DNA from: Xenophilus sp. Marseille-Q4582
GTDB taxonomy: Bacteria; Pseudomonadota; Gammaproteobacteria; Burkholderiales; Burkholderiaceae_C
Assembly (NCBI RefSeq): GCF_916700565.1
Contig: NZ_CAKAKO010000004.1
Span: 434,001 to 498,000 of the forward strand
Direction of reading: 5' to 3'
Length of the DNA stretch: 64,000 bases
The position numbers were made by a program, and so were the translations under genes. The notes beneath the pieces are model-generated. The model worked only from the letters and a program-made list of their open reading frames with translations. It did no database searches and was not told the DNA's origin. Below, in pieces: positions 1-9,617 of this stretch (the stretch's first letter is position 1; each line of letters starts with the position of its first letter).

Positions 1-1782
1 CACTACCAGCGCCGTTTCCGCCACATCCTGATCGACGAGTTCCAGGACACCAACCGCCTGCAGTACGCGTGGATCAAGATGCTGTCGGGCCACACCGACG
101 CACAGGGCCGCTTCACGCCGGCGCCGCACAGCAGCGTGCTGGCCGTGGGCGACGACGACCAGAGCATCTACGCCTTCCGCGGCGCCCGCGTGGGCAACAT
201 GCAGGACTTCGTGCGCGAGTTCGACGTGCAGCGCCAGATCAAGCTGGAACAGAACTACCGCAGCTACAGCAACATCCTCGATTCGGCCAACGCGCTCATC
301 AGCCACAACAAGAAGCGGCTGGGCAAGAACCTGCGCACCGACCAGGGCCCCGGCGAGCCCGTGCGCGTGAACGAGGCCACCAGCGATTTCGCCGAGGCCC
401 AGTGGATGGTGGAGGAGATCCGTCACCTGGTGCGCGAGGGCATCCCGCGCAAGGAAGTGGCGGTGCTCTACCGCAGCAACGCGCAGAGCCGCGTGATCGA
501 GACCGCGCTGTTCAACGCCAGCGTGCCCTACCGCGTGTATGGCGGCCTGCGCTTCTTCGAGCGGGCCGAGATCAAGCATGCGCTGGCCTACCTGCGCCTG
601 CTGGAGAACAAGGACGACGACACCAGCTTCCTTCGGGTGGTGAACTTCCCGCCGCGCGGCATCGGCGCGCGCAGCATCGAGCAGCTGCAGGACGCCGCGC
701 GTGCGCGCGGCATCTCGCTGTACGGCGCCATCGCGGGATTGCCGGGCAAGGCGGGCGCCAACCTGTCGGCCTTCGCCGCCAAGATCGACGTGATGCGCGA
801 GCAGACGCAGGGTCTGTCGCTCAAGGAGATCATTGAGCTGGTGCTGGACGCCAGCGGGCTCGAGGAGCACTACAAGGCCGACCGCGAAGGCGCGGACCGG
901 CTGGAGAACCTGGCCGAACTGGTGAACGCGGCCGAGAGCTTCGTGACGCAGGAAGGTTTTGGCCGCGACGCGGTGGCGCTGCCGGTGGACGAGCTGCGCC
1001 AGTCGCTGGTCAGCCAGGGCATCGACCCCTCACGCGCGGTGCTCGACGAGCCGCTGGCGCCCGATGCCGAGACTGGCGAGACGCTGAGTCCGCTGGCGGC
1101 CTTTCTCACGCATGCGGCGCTGGAAGCCGGCGACAACCAGGCGCAGGCCGGGCAGGACGCCGTCCAGCTGATGACCGTGCATGCGGCCAAGGGCCTGGAG
1201 TTCGACGCCGTGTTCATCACGGGGCTGGAAGAGGGGCTGTTCCCGCACGAGAACTCGATGAGCGACGTCGAGAGCCTGGAGGAAGAGCGGCGCCTGATGT
1301 ATGTCGCCATCACGCGCGCGCGCCAGCGCCTGTACCTGAGTTTCTCGCAGACGCGCCTGCTGCATGGCCAGACGCGCTACCACCTGCGCAGCCGCTTCTT
1401 CGACGAACTGCCCGAGGAGGCGCTCAAGTGGCTCACGCCCAAGCAGGCCGGCTTTGGCCAGTTCGGCGTGGCGGGCGGCGGGCGCGGTGCGGGCGCGTTG
1501 GGTGGCGGCTATGGCAGCAGCAGTGGTTACAGCGGCGGGTACGGGGGCCGCGGCCCGGGCTTCGGCGGCGGCGCAGCGGCCGTGCCCAGTGCGCCGGTGG
1601 TGCGCAAGTCCGAACCCTCGCACGGCCTGCGCGTGGGCATGCAGGTCTTCCACAACAAGTTCGGCGAGGGGGCCGTGCTGGCGCTCGAAGGCAGTGGCGA
1701 GGACGCGCGCGCGCAGGTGAAGTTCGGGCGCCACGGCGTCAAGTGGCTGGCGCTGAGCGTGGCAAAGCTGACGCCGGTTTGA
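1..1782 (+). CDS. uvrD: UvrD/PcrA-type superfamily 1 DNA helicase (3' part; 5' end outside window)
   Basis: The reading frame is open from the first base and gives 593 residues before the stop, so the N-terminal Walker A part lies upstream of the window. The Walker B motif DEFQDTN is encoded at the very start, followed by DDDQSIYAFRGA (motif III region), QNYRS (motif IV), VQLMTVHAAKGLEFDAVF (motif V) and EERRLMYVAITRA (motif VI). A glycine-rich linker (about 1465-1580) leads to a small C-terminal Tudor-like domain containing HNKFGEGAV, as in UvrD and PcrA, which contacts RNA polymerase. The family unwinds DNA 3'-5' in nucleotide excision and mismatch repair. UvrD rather than Rep is favoured because Rep lacks the Tudor-like tail. 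Confidence 0.93.
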   Translation, partial: HYQRRFRHILIDEFQDTNRLQYAWIKMLSGHTDAQGRFTPAPHSSVLAVGDDDQSIYAFRGARVGNMQDFVREFDVQRQIKLEQNYRSYSNILDSANALISHNKKRLGKNLRTDQGPGEPVRVNEATSDFAEAQWMVEEIRHLVREGIPRKEVAVLYRSNAQSRVIETALFNASVPYRVYGGLRFFERAEIKHALAYLRLLENKDDDTSFLRVVNFPPRGIGARSIEQLQDAARARGISLYGAIAGLPGKAGANLSAFAAKIDVMREQTQGLSLKEIIELVLDASGLEEHYKADREGADRLENLAELVNAAESFVTQEGFGRDAVALPVDELRQSLVSQGIDPSRAVLDEPLAPDAETGETLSPLAAFLTHAALEAGDNQAQAGQDAVQLMTVHAAKGLEFDAVFITGLEEGLFPHENSMSDVESLEEERRLMYVAITRARQRLYLSFSQTRLLHGQTRYHLRSRFFDELPEEALKWLTPKQAGFGQFGVAGGGRGAGALGGGYGSSSGYSGGYGGRGPGFGGGAAAVPSAPVVRKSEPSHGLRVGMQVFHNKFGEGAVLALEGSGEDARAQVKFGRHGVKWLALSVAKLTPV

Positions 1783-1793
1783 GCCAGGCAAAA

Positions 1794-1820
1794 GAAGCGG
1801 CCCTGAACCGCTTCATCTTC
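1794..1820. terminator. Candidate bidirectional terminator between convergent genes
   Basis: A 7-bp stem (GAAGCGG / CCGCTTC) with a 7-nt loop lies at 1794-1814 between the helicase stop and the stop of the minus-strand membrane protein gene. It is preceded by an A-rich stretch, but the T-tract after it is weak, so efficiency is uncertain. Confidence 0.4.
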
Positions 1821-1849
1821 ATGAGGCGAGGCGCCAGCGCGCCGGTGCG

Positions 1850-2665
1850 TCAATCTGCTTGAAAGCAGTCGCGGAAGCTGAACCAGGCCGAGGCGAAGAA
1901 CATCGCCGACAGCAGGAAGGTGCCGCCCACCATCACGCCCGCGCCCATGGGCCCGGCCACCGAAGCCAGCAACGAGCCCACCAGGGCCAGAGCCAGGCTG
2001 GCGGCCAGGGCCACGCCGGTCCAGCACAGGATGAACACCCCCATGGCGCCGATGTTGCGGATGCAGGTGACGAAGCTGAAGAACAGGGCCTTCACGGGCG
2101 GTACGCCGTGCCAGTGCAGCAGCGCAGGGGCATGCCAGAAGGCCAGGGCCACCGGCACGTAGATCAGCATGCGCAGGATCATGGCGCCCTGGAAGGCGCC
2201 GCTGCGCACCACCTCGGCCTTGAAGGTGCCGTCGGTGTTGATGGCGTCGGCCATGGGGTCGCCGATCAGCAGCGAGGCCAGCTGGCCGATCAGCAGCACG
2301 GCCACGGCATACAGCGCACCCATCACGGCCAGCGGCCGCGCCTTCTCGCGCACGGCGCCCCACGCGGCCATGAACACGCGCGCCGACAGGGGCGGCGCGG
2401 ACTGGCCGGGGCGCGCCAGCGGAAGGGCGCCGCCCCGCTGCTGCCGCCAAACGGTCTCGCTGGCCACCATGATGGCCAGCGTACTCGCCGGCCCCAGGGC
2501 GACGGCCAGCGGCACGCCGACCAGCGGCAGCGAGGCCAGCAGCGCCATGCCGGCCATGAAGATCATGAACAGCGAGAAGAAGGCCATGGGTGCACGGCGG
2601 AAGGCGACGAGGCCTTCGCGCACCCAGCGCGCACCGGTGCCCGGCGAAACGACCAGCAGCTTCAT
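1850..2665 (-). CDS. BPSS1780-family multi-pass membrane protein
   Basis: Predicted 271-residue inner-membrane protein of unknown function. The N-terminus [19 protein letters not shown] is typical of the family named after Burkholderia BPSS1780. It is followed by about six hydrophobic segments, including [18 protein letters not shown] and [17 protein letters not shown]. The start at 2665 was chosen because its ATG overlaps the stop of the upstream thrB (ATGA, 4-nt overlap). A longer frame upstream merely reads antisense-like sequence inside thrB. It is the last gene of the DUF2782 - thrB - membrane protein operon. No catalytic motif is visible. Confidence 0.8.
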   Translation of the reverse strand: MKLLVVSPGTGARWVREGLVAFRRAPMAFFSLFMIFMAGMALLASLPLVGVPLAVALGPASTLAIMVASETVWRQQRGGALPLARPGQSAPPLSARVFMAAWGAVREKARPLAVMGALYAVAVLLIGQLASLLIGDPMADAINTDGTFKAEVVRSGAFQGAMILRMLIYVPVALAFWHAPALLHWHGVPPVKALFFSFVTCIRNIGAMGVFILCWTGVALAASLALALVGSLLASVAGPMGAGVMVGGTFLLSAMFFASAWFSFRDCFQAD

Positions 2666-3738
2666 GCGGGGGCGGCCGCGGATGCGCCCGCGAGCTGCGC
2701 GTCGGCGCCCCGCGCGCTGCGGTGCGCAGGCACGCCGGCGCGCTGGCGCAGCACGCGTTCGAAATGCGCAGGATCGTGCGGTTTGAGCATGCTGGCTTCG
2801 CGCGGCAGGTGGAAATCCCACAGGCGCGAGATCCAGAAGCGCAGCGCAGCCGCGCGCAGCAGGCCCGGCAGCAGGGCGCGCTCGGCGGCTTCCAGCGGGC
2901 GCACCGCCTCATAGGCGCCCAGCAGGGCCTCGGTGCGCGCCGCATCGGGCGTGCCGGTGGGCAGATCGATGGTCCAGTCGTTGAGGCAGACGGCCAGGTC
3001 GAACAGCCAAGTGTCGGTGCCTGCGAAGTAGAAATCGAACACGCCGGTCAGCCGCGGCGCTTCGCCCTCGGCGGCCGGTGGCTCGAACATGGCGTTGTCG
3101 CGGAACAGGTCGGCATGCACCGGGCCGCGGGGCAGGGCCTGGTAGGCGGCGGACTCGGCCAGGTGGTTCTGGTAGGCCAGCTCGCCGGCCAGCAGCGCGG
3201 CCTGGCCGGCGTCGAGGTAGGGCAGCACGACCGGCACCGTCTCGTTCCACCAGGGCAGGCCGCGCAGATTGGGCTGGATGCGCGGAAAGTCGCGGCCGGC
3301 CAGGTGCATGCGCGCCAGCAGTGCGCCGAGCTCGGCGCAGTGGGCAACGCCGGGCGCCAGTTCGCTGCGGCCGGCCAGCTTCTGCACCACGGCGGCGGGC
3401 TTGCCGGCCACGGTATGCAGCAGCGGGCAGGGCGCGTTGGCGGGCTGTTCGAGCGGGTGCGCGGCCGCGCCGGGCAGGGCTGCGGGGTCGGCCACCGGCG
3501 CCGGCACGGGCAGGCCGCGCTCGGCCAGGTGGCGCATCAGTTCCAGGTAATAGGGCAACTGCGCAAAGCTCAGGCGCTCGAAGAGCGTGAGCACGTATTC
3601 GCCCTGGTCGGTGGTGGCGAAATAGTTGGTGTTCTCGATGCCGCCCTCGATGCCGCGCAGGGATTGCAACGCGCCCAGCCCGAGGCGCTGCAGGAGGGCG
3701 CCGGCCTCTTCCAGGCCCACTTCCGTGAAAACTGCCAC
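2662..3738 (-). CDS. thrB: Homoserine kinase, ThrB (aminoglycoside-phosphotransferase fold)
   Basis: 358 residues. It phosphorylates L-homoserine with ATP in threonine biosynthesis. The nucleotide loop region [10 protein letters not shown] lies at residues 31-40, the Brenner-type motif HADLFRDN at 208-215, and the second metal-binding motif FDFYFAG at 234-240. This marks it as the pseudomonad/betaproteobacterial APH-fold ThrB rather than the GHMP-kinase ThrB of E. coli. Translation starts with GTG, one base after the stop of the DUF2782 gene. It overlaps the next gene by 4 nt, so co-translation is likely. Confidence 0.92.
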   Translation of the reverse strand: MAVFTEVGLEEAGALLQRLGLGALQSLRGIEGGIENTNYFATTDQGEYVLTLFERLSFAQLPYYLELMRHLAERGLPVPAPVADPAALPGAAAHPLEQPANAPCPLLHTVAGKPAAVVQKLAGRSELAPGVAHCAELGALLARMHLAGRDFPRIQPNLRGLPWWNETVPVVLPYLDAGQAALLAGELAYQNHLAESAAYQALPRGPVHADLFRDNAMFEPPAAEGEAPRLTGVFDFYFAGTDTWLFDLAVCLNDWTIDLPTGTPDAARTEALLGAYEAVRPLEAAERALLPGLLRAAALRFWISRLWDFHLPREASMLKPHDPAHFERVLRQRAGVPAHRSARGADAQLAGASAAAPA

Positions 3739-3739
3739 G

Positions 3740-4105
3740 TCAGAACTTCATCACGTTCCAGACGCGCGAGCCGCCCGAGCCATCGCCCTGGCGCGCACGG
3801 CGCTCGTCGGTGGGCTGCACTTCGTAGGTGGGCATGGCGTTCTTGGGCTGCACCGTGATGCTTTGCGTGACGCCGCCGTAGCGCATTTCGTCCACGCGGG
3901 CGCCGGTGTCCTCGACGGTGATGTGCTCGATCTTCTGGTTGCGGCGGCCGTCCAGCGGCTCGGACGAGCGCTCCACCGGAGCCGCTGCGGGGGCCGTGGC
4001 CCCCGGGGTCTGCTGTGCGTGCGACCCCACCGGAGACAGCACGAAGCCCAGCACCAGCAGGCCGGTGCGCATGGGCGCGGAAAGGAGCGGGGAGGTCGGG
4101 CGCAT
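3740..4105 (-). CDS. DUF2782-family exported protein
   Basis: 121 residues. An N-terminal signal-like segment ([20 protein letters not shown]) is followed by a short conserved domain rich in charged residues ([20 protein letters not shown]). The family has no known function. Its position between polA (divergent) and thrB matches the order known in pseudomonads, which supports the family call. The start at 4105 was chosen over a frame beginning about 70 nt upstream because a -10-like TACAAT lies at 4115-4120, so an upstream start would precede transcription. First gene of the thrB operon. Confidence 0.75.
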   Translation of the reverse strand: MRPTSPLLSAPMRTGLLVLGFVLSPVGSHAQQTPGATAPAAAPVERSSEPLDGRRNQKIEHITVEDTGARVDEMRYGGVTQSITVQPKNAMPTYEVQPTDERRARQGDGSGGSRVWNVMKF

Positions 4106-4215
4106 GATGCGCCGATTGTAGGTGCCGCCCGCCCTGCCGGCTGTCGGCCGGTGCGCTGCAGGCCTGCCCGCCAAAGGGGGCGGGTCGCGGTCCGGCCAGG
4201 CGGCAAAATGCCGCG

Positions 4216-7008
4216 ATGACCGACAAGAAAACGCTGCTGCTCGTCGATGGCTCGAGCTACCTGTACCGCGCCTTCCATGCCATGCCCGACCTGCGGGCGG
4301 TGCCGGGCGACCCCAGCAGCCCCGCCACCGGTGCCATCCGCGGCATGATCAACATGATGCAGGCCCTGCGCCGCGAGGTGCGCGCCGACTACGTGGCCTG
4401 CATCTTCGATGCGCCGGGCAAGACCTTCCGCGACGACTGGTATCCCGCCTACAAGGCCAACCGCTCGCCCATGCCCGACGACCTGCGCACGCAGATCGAG
4501 CCCATCCATGCCGTGGTGAAGCTGCTGGGCTGGCCCGTGCTGTGCGTGCCCGACGTGGAGGCCGACGACGTGATCGGCACGCTGGCGCGCACCGCGGCGG
4601 ACCAGGGGGTGGAGGTGATCATCTCCAGCGGCGACAAGGACCTGAGCCAGCTGGTGGACGCGCACATCACCATCATCGACACGATGAACGGCAAGCGCCG
4701 CGACGTGGCCGGCGTGACGGCCGAGTTCGGCGTGCCGCCCAGCCTCATGATCGACTACCAGACCCTGGTGGGCGACAGCGTGGACAACGTGCCCGGCGTG
4801 GACAAGGTCGGCCCCAAGACGGCCGCCAAGTGGCTGCTGCAGTACGGCTCGCTCGACGCGCTGATCGCGCAGGCCGCCGAAGTGAAGGGCGCGGCCGGCG
4901 AGAACCTGCGCAAGGCGCTGGACTGGCTGCCGCAGGGCCGGCGCCTGGTCACCATCCGCACCGATTGCGCGCTCGACGACCATGTGCACGGCCTGCCCGC
5001 CCTTGATGCGCTGGCGCCGCGCGAGCAGGACCCGGACGCACTCAAGGCCTTCTACGAGCAGTACGGTTTCAAGGGCCTGGTCAAGACGCTGCAGGCGCAC
5101 GCCGTGCAGCCCGAACGCCTGGAACAGAGCCAGGCCGAAGGTGGCCCCGAAGGCGGCACCGGCCTGCTGGACGGCTTCGAAGTGGCGGCCGCGGCCCGGG
5201 CGTCCAACCTGCGCTACGACACGGTGCTGGACTGGGACGCCTTCGAGCGCTGGCGCGCGAAGATCGAGGCCGCCGAACTGGTGGCCCTGGACACCGAGAC
5301 CACCTCGCTCGACGAGATGCGCGCCGAGATCGTGGGCCTGAGCTTCAGCGTGCAGCCCGGCGAGGCGGCCTACATTCCGCTCATGCACGACTACCCCGGG
5401 GTGCCCGCGCAGCTGCCGCGCGACGAAGTGCTGGCACGCCTCAAACCCTGGCTGGAAGACGGCGCGAAGAAGAAGCTGGGCCAGCACATCAAGTACGACC
5501 GCCATGTGTTCGCCAACCACGGCATCGAGGTGCAGGGCTACGCGCACGACACCATGCTGCAGAGCTACGTGCTGGAAGTGCACAAGCCGCACGGCCTGGC
5601 CAGCCTGGCCGAGCGCCACCTGGGCCGCAGCGGCATCGACTACGAAGACCTGTGCGGCAAGGGCGCACACCAGATTCCGTTCAGCCAGGTGGCGATCGAC
5701 AAGGCGGCCGAGTATTCGTGCGAAGACAGCGACCAGACCCTGGACGTGCACCGCGCGCTGTGGCCGCGGCTGGAGGCCGACGAGAAGCTGCGCTTCATCT
5801 ACGAGCTGGAGATCGCCAGCAGCGAAGCGCTGTACCGCATCGAGCGCCATGGCGTCCTGATCGACGCTCCCACGCTGGCGGCGCAGAGCCATGACCTCGG
5901 CCAGCGCATCCTGGCGCTGGAGCAGCAGGCCTACGAGATCGCGGGCCAGCCCTTCAACCTGGGCAGCCCCAAGCAGATCGGCGAGATCTTCTTCGAGAAG
6001 CTGGGCCTGCCCGTGGTCAAGAAGACCGCCAAGGGCGCACCCAGCACCGACGAGGAAGTGCTGGAGAAGCTGGCCGAGGACTATCCGCTGCCGGCCAAGA
6101 TCCTGGAGCACCGCGGCCTGTCCAAGCTCAAGGGCACCTACACCGACAAGCTGGCGCAGATGGCCCTGCCGCGTACGGGCCGCGTGCACACGCATTACGC
6201 GCAGGCCGTGGCCGTGACCGGGCGCCTGTCGAGCAACGAACCGAACCTGCAGAACATCCCGATCCGCACGGCCGAAGGCCGCCGCGTGCGCGAGGCCTTC
6301 ATCGCGCCGCGGGGCCATGTGATCGCGAGCGCCGACTATTCGCAGATCGAGCTGCGCATCATGGCCCACATCAGCGGCGACGAATCGCTGATGCGTGCCT
6401 TCACCGAAGGCATGGACGTGCATCGCGCGACGGCGGCCGAGGTCTTCGGCACCGCGCCCGACCAGGTCAGCAGCGAGCAGCGCCGCTATGCCAAGGTGAT
6501 CAACTTCGGCCTGATCTACGGCATGAGCAGTTTCGGCCTGGCGCGCAACCTGGGCATCGACAACACCGCGGCCAAGAGCTACATCGACCGCTATTTCGCG
6601 CGCTACCCGGGCGTGAAGGCCTACATGGACGAGACGCGCGCGAGTGCCAAGGAAAAGGGCTACGTCGAGACCGTGTTCGGCCGGCGCCTGTACCTGCCCG
6701 AGATCAACTCGCCCAACGGCCCGCGCCGCGGCGGCGCCGAGCGCGCGGCCATCAATGCGCCCATGCAGGGCACCGCGGCCGACCTCATCAAGCTCAGCAT
6801 GAACAAGGTGCAGGCGGTGCTCGACGCCGAGCAGCGGCAGACCAGGATGATCATGCAGGTGCATGACGAACTGGTGTTCGAGGTGCCCGAGGCCGAAATC
6901 GAATGGGTGCGCGCCGAGATCCCGCGCCTGATGGCCGGCGTGGCCGAACTCAGGGTGCCGCTGCTGGCCGAGATCGGCTTTGGCCCCAACTGGGAGCAGG
7001 CGCATTGA
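4216..7008 (+). CDS. polA: DNA polymerase I
   Basis: 930 residues with three domains in the standard order. The N-terminal 5'-3' flap exonuclease (about 1-300) carries VEADDVIGTLA and SGDKDLSQLV. The 3'-5' proofreading domain has its first acidic motif intact (ALDTET, Asp359/Glu361). The family A polymerase domain has palm motif A DYSQIELR at Asp707, O-helix RRYAKVINFGLIYG, and motif C VHDELV at His883-Asp884. It fills gaps in repair and removes RNA primers. A -10-like CAAAAT ends 6 nt before the ATG. The stop overlaps the next start by one base (TGATG), so translational coupling is likely. Confidence 0.97.
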   Translation: MTDKKTLLLVDGSSYLYRAFHAMPDLRAVPGDPSSPATGAIRGMINMMQALRREVRADYVACIFDAPGKTFRDDWYPAYKANRSPMPDDLRTQIEPIHAVVKLLGWPVLCVPDVEADDVIGTLARTAADQGVEVIISSGDKDLSQLVDAHITIIDTMNGKRRDVAGVTAEFGVPPSLMIDYQTLVGDSVDNVPGVDKVGPKTAAKWLLQYGSLDALIAQAAEVKGAAGENLRKALDWLPQGRRLVTIRTDCALDDHVHGLPALDALAPREQDPDALKAFYEQYGFKGLVKTLQAHAVQPERLEQSQAEGGPEGGTGLLDGFEVAAAARASNLRYDTVLDWDAFERWRAKIEAAELVALDTETTSLDEMRAEIVGLSFSVQPGEAAYIPLMHDYPGVPAQLPRDEVLARLKPWLEDGAKKKLGQHIKYDRHVFANHGIEVQGYAHDTMLQSYVLEVHKPHGLASLAERHLGRSGIDYEDLCGKGAHQIPFSQVAIDKAAEYSCEDSDQTLDVHRALWPRLEADEKLRFIYELEIASSEALYRIERHGVLIDAPTLAAQSHDLGQRILALEQQAYEIAGQPFNLGSPKQIGEIFFEKLGLPVVKKTAKGAPSTDEEVLEKLAEDYPLPAKILEHRGLSKLKGTYTDKLAQMALPRTGRVHTHYAQAVAVTGRLSSNEPNLQNIPIRTAEGRRVREAFIAPRGHVIASADYSQIELRIMAHISGDESLMRAFTEGMDVHRATAAEVFGTAPDQVSSEQRRYAKVINFGLIYGMSSFGLARNLGIDNTAAKSYIDRYFARYPGVKAYMDETRASAKEKGYVETVFGRRLYLPEINSPNGPRRGGAERAAINAPMQGTAADLIKLSMNKVQAVLDAEQRQTRMIMQVHDELVFEVPEAEIEWVRAEIPRLMAGVAELRVPLLAEIGFGPNWEQAH

Positions 7009-7781
7009 TGCGCCCGCCGCCGGCCTGGCGTGCGGCCTATGAGGCGCAGGGCTTCGCAGTCCTGCCGGGTTTCGTTGACGCGGCCTGGATCGAAGCCTTG
7101 CGCGACGCGGTCGATGCCGTGCAGCGCAACGTGGCGACCCTGAGCGAGGCCGAACTGGCGCGCCTGGTCTTCGAGCGCGACCTGAGCGCCAGGCGGCGCG
7201 ATGGCATCGGCGCCGAGGCGGTGGGTGACGCGCTCTTCATCCTCGGCGAGCCGGAAACCTTCGATCCGGTGTTCCTGCGCCTGCTGACCTGGCCGCCGCT
7301 GGTGCAGGCGGCGCAACTTGCGCTGGGCAGCGACGCGGTGGTCAGTCACTTCATGAACGTGACGATCAAGCATCCGCGCTTTGGCCGGTCGATCGCCTGG
7401 CACCGCGACTTTCCGAACACCTACATCTGCCCCGAAGGCCCGGACTTTCTTCGGCTGATGCTGTGCCTGGACGGCATGGACGCGGAAACGGGCGCCACCG
7501 GTTTCGTGCCCGGCACGCACCGCGTGTCGGATGAAGCGGCGCGCGAGGCCAAGCGCCACGAGGATGCGCACGGCACGTCGGTGCCCGCCGCGCAGACGGT
7601 GCAGACGCTCGTTTGCGCGCCAGGCGATCTGGTGCTCATCCATCCCAAGGTGTTGCACGGCGGCGGCATGAACACCGGGGTGCGGCCGCGCCGCAATGTG
7701 GTGATGCAGATCGGGCTTGCCTCGGCGCCATTGGTCACCGGGTTCCGCGAGAGCACCACCGGCCTCGTGCTGTCGCCTTGA
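7008..7781 (+). CDS. Phytanoyl-CoA dioxygenase (PhyH) family protein
   Basis: 257 residues. A predicted Fe(II)/2-oxoglutarate-dependent oxygenase. The facial triad is visible as HRD (His132, Asp134) and a distal histidine in VLHGGG (His217). It is followed by an arginine in RPRRNVV that would bind the 2-oxoglutarate carboxylate. The substrate cannot be read from sequence; bacterial members act on diverse small molecules. It starts on the last base of the polA stop, which suggests cotranscription with polA. The region between its stop and the first IS holds nothing recognisable. Confidence 0.82.
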   Translation: MRPPPAWRAAYEAQGFAVLPGFVDAAWIEALRDAVDAVQRNVATLSEAELARLVFERDLSARRRDGIGAEAVGDALFILGEPETFDPVFLRLLTWPPLVQAAQLALGSDAVVSHFMNVTIKHPRFGRSIAWHRDFPNTYICPEGPDFLRLMLCLDGMDAETGATGFVPGTHRVSDEAAREAKRHEDAHGTSVPAAQTVQTLVCAPGDLVLIHPKVLHGGGMNTGVRPRRNVVMQIGLASAPLVTGFRESTTGLVLSP

Positions 7782-7911
7782 AGGGCTTGTGCAACGCGCG
7801 TGCAATGCGCGGGCGTGGCAGCTTCGAGCGGGGCCTGTCCCCCCCTGCGCGCGGCTTGCAGGCGAAATGCAGATGCAGCGCAGCGCGTCCGGCAAGCGCG
7901 CTTAGAGCGGC

Positions 7912-7914
7912 TAA
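7912..7914. repeat. Left target-site duplication (TAA) of the first IS
   Basis: TAA immediately before the left inverted repeat matches TAA at 8761-8763 immediately after the right inverted repeat. This fits the TNA target preference known for the IS1031 group of the IS5 family. The right copy overlaps the first base of the neighbouring IS. Confidence 0.6.
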
Positions 7915-8760
7915 GAACGTGTTCAAAGTCTCACCCTCTTGATGTGAGAAGCTCGGTGGGTGAGAAAAGGCTACCCCAGCGACATCAAGCGCGAGCAGTT
8001 CGAGGTGATCCGGCCATTGCTGGAGAGTGCGCGCAGAAAGACTGCCCCACGCAAAGTGGAGCTGTACGAGGTGTTTTGCGCCGTGCTTTACCTGCTGCGC
8101 ACGGGCTGTCAGTGGCGGGCACTGCCCAGTGACTTTCCCAAGTGGCGCACCGTGCACTCGTACTTTGCCATCTGGAGCGAGCCACGCGAGGGTGGCAGCC
8201 TGCTGGAGCAGGCATTAAAAAAATCAGGTTGGCGCGGCCCGCGAGAAACTGGGGCGCAACGCCTGCAGCACGCTCTTGATCGTGGACGCGCAGAGCGTGA
8301 AGAACACGGACACGGCGGGCTTGAAGGGCTATGACGCAGGCAAGAAGGTCTCGGGCATCAAGCGCCACATCGCGGTGGACACCCAGGGATTGCCGCATGC
8401 GATAGCGGTGACCACGGCCGAGGTGACGGACCGCAAAGGCGCACTGCAGGCGCTACAGCGCTGCAAGCCCCGGTTGAGCCGGCTACAAAGCCTGCTGTGC
8501 GATGCAGGCTACATCGGTCGGCCGTTCGCGCAAGGCGTGCAGCAGATTCTGGGAGGGCATGTGACGGTGCAGATCGCCAAGAGAAGCGAGCTTCACACTT
8601 TCAAGGTGATGCCCAAGCGCTGGGTCGTGGAACGCAGCTTTGCCTGGCTGGACAAGAACAGGAGGCTGTGGAAGAACTGCGAGCGATGGCTCAACACCAG
8701 CCTGCAGTTCGTCCACTTGGCATTCTTGGTGCTCTTGCTCAAGAGACTTTGAACACGCTC
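7915..8760 (+). mobile_element. IS5-family insertion sequence (IS1031-like), 846 bp
   Basis: Terminal inverted repeats of 18 bp differ at one position: the left end reads GAACGTGTTCAAAGTCTC and the right end is the complement of GAGCGTGTTCAAAGTCTC. A 3-bp TAA lies on both sides. The element encodes one transposase split by a frameshift. Its right end touches a second, unrelated IS5-family element in opposite orientation. The name of the exact element cannot be given without an ISfinder comparison. Confidence 0.88.
7960..8752 (+). pseudogene. IS5-family transposase, frame broken at an A7 run
   Basis: A GTG-started frame gives an N-terminal half (GYPSDIKREQFEVIRPLLE; RTGCQWRALPSDFP) that leaves the correct frame at A7, 8217-8223. 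Removing one A joins it to the second frame as LKNQVGAAREKLGRNACSTL, then VDAQSVKNTD (first catalytic Asp), LLCDAGYIG (second Asp) and RWVVERSFAWLDK (Glu). So all DDE residues survive. Either the copy is inactivated by a 1-nt insertion, or polymerase or ribosome slippage on the A-run restores the frame. I lean to inactivation because IS1031-type elements normally have one open frame. Confidence 0.8.
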
Positions 8761-9571
8761 TAACAAAACGGTGGGAGATGGCGAATGCAGATAACGCAGC
8801 AGGCCAGCGAGAGCAACGCGACATGAATGTCGATGCGGCGCTCGAAACGAGTACGCAGCTTGCCGAAGGCGGCCAGCCAGGCGTGCGTGCGCTCGACCAC
8901 CCAGCGATGACGCCCGAGCCGGTCGTTGCGTTCGATGCCGCGCCGGGCAATACGCGAGGTGATCCCCAGCTTGCGCAGGTGAAAGCGGCAGCGAGCATAG
9001 TCATAGCCCTTGTCGGCATGCAGTTTGTGCGGCCAGCGCCTGGGCCGACCGCGACAGCCACGTACCGCTGGCAACGCGTCGACCAGTTGCTCGAAAACCA
9101 CCGAGTCATGCCGGTTGGCGCCCGTGACGCAGAAGATCAGTGGGATGCCTTGGCGGTCCGTGATGATGTGGCGCTTGCTTGCGAGTTTGCCCCTGTCCGT
9201 GGGGTTGGGGCCGGTGTAGTGGCCCCCCGGGGGCTGGCCACACTGGCCGCATCCATGCTCGCACGGCTGAAGTCCAGTTTGCCGGCGCCGCGCAATTCAC
9301 CGAGCAACAACAGATGCAGGCGATGCCACACGCCCGCAGCCTGCCAATCACGCAGACGCCGCCAACAGGTCATGCCACTGCCGAAGCCCAGTTCCTGGGG
9401 CAACTCCTCCCAGGGAATGCCGGTGCGCAGCACGAACAGAATGCCGTTCAGGGCCATCTCGTCGCTCACTCGTGGGCGACCGCCTTTGGCCGAGGCAACG
9501 ACTACCGGCAACAGCGGGGCAACCTTCTTGAACAGCGCGGCGCTGATTTCTCTATTCCTGTTTCGACCCAT
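8760..9571 (-). CDS. IS5-family (IS427-like) transposase expressed by -1 frameshift
   Basis: The first frame from ATG at 9571 encodes the N-terminal domain (GRPRVSDEMALNGILFVLRT; ELGFGSGMTCWRRLRDW) and the first catalytic Asp (SRASMDAASV). At a run of six G on the coding strand (about 9225-9230) a net -1 shift moves into the frame reading GGHYTGPNPTDRGKLASKRH. That frame continues to the second Asp (LHADKGYDYA) and Glu (RWVVERTHAWLA). Overlapping frames joined by slippage are normal for the IS427 group, so this copy may be functional. The TAG stop (8760-8762) lies outside the element: two bases come from the target duplication and the third is the last base of the adjoining IS. Confidence 0.8.
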
Positions 9572-9617
9572 GCCTCATCAAACACCAATCAAGCGCTCGA
9601 TGATGACATGGTTTTGT
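8763..9617 (-). mobile_element. IS5-family insertion sequence (IS427-like), 855 bp
   Basis: The ends are ACAAAAC at the left and its complement GTTTTGT at the right. Each is flanked by TA (8761-8762 and 9618-9619), the target duplication expected of IS427-type elements. The transposase is encoded on the minus strand in two overlapping frames. The inverted repeats are short and imperfect beyond about 9 bp. Removal of both IS elements leaves a continuous sequence running into the sirtuin start. Confidence 0.82.

Noticed and set aside
3751-7005. Very long minus-strand open frame (over 1000 codons) opposite polA
   Set aside because: Antisense shadow caused by GC-rich third positions; the plus strand encodes a complete DNA polymerase I with all motifs.
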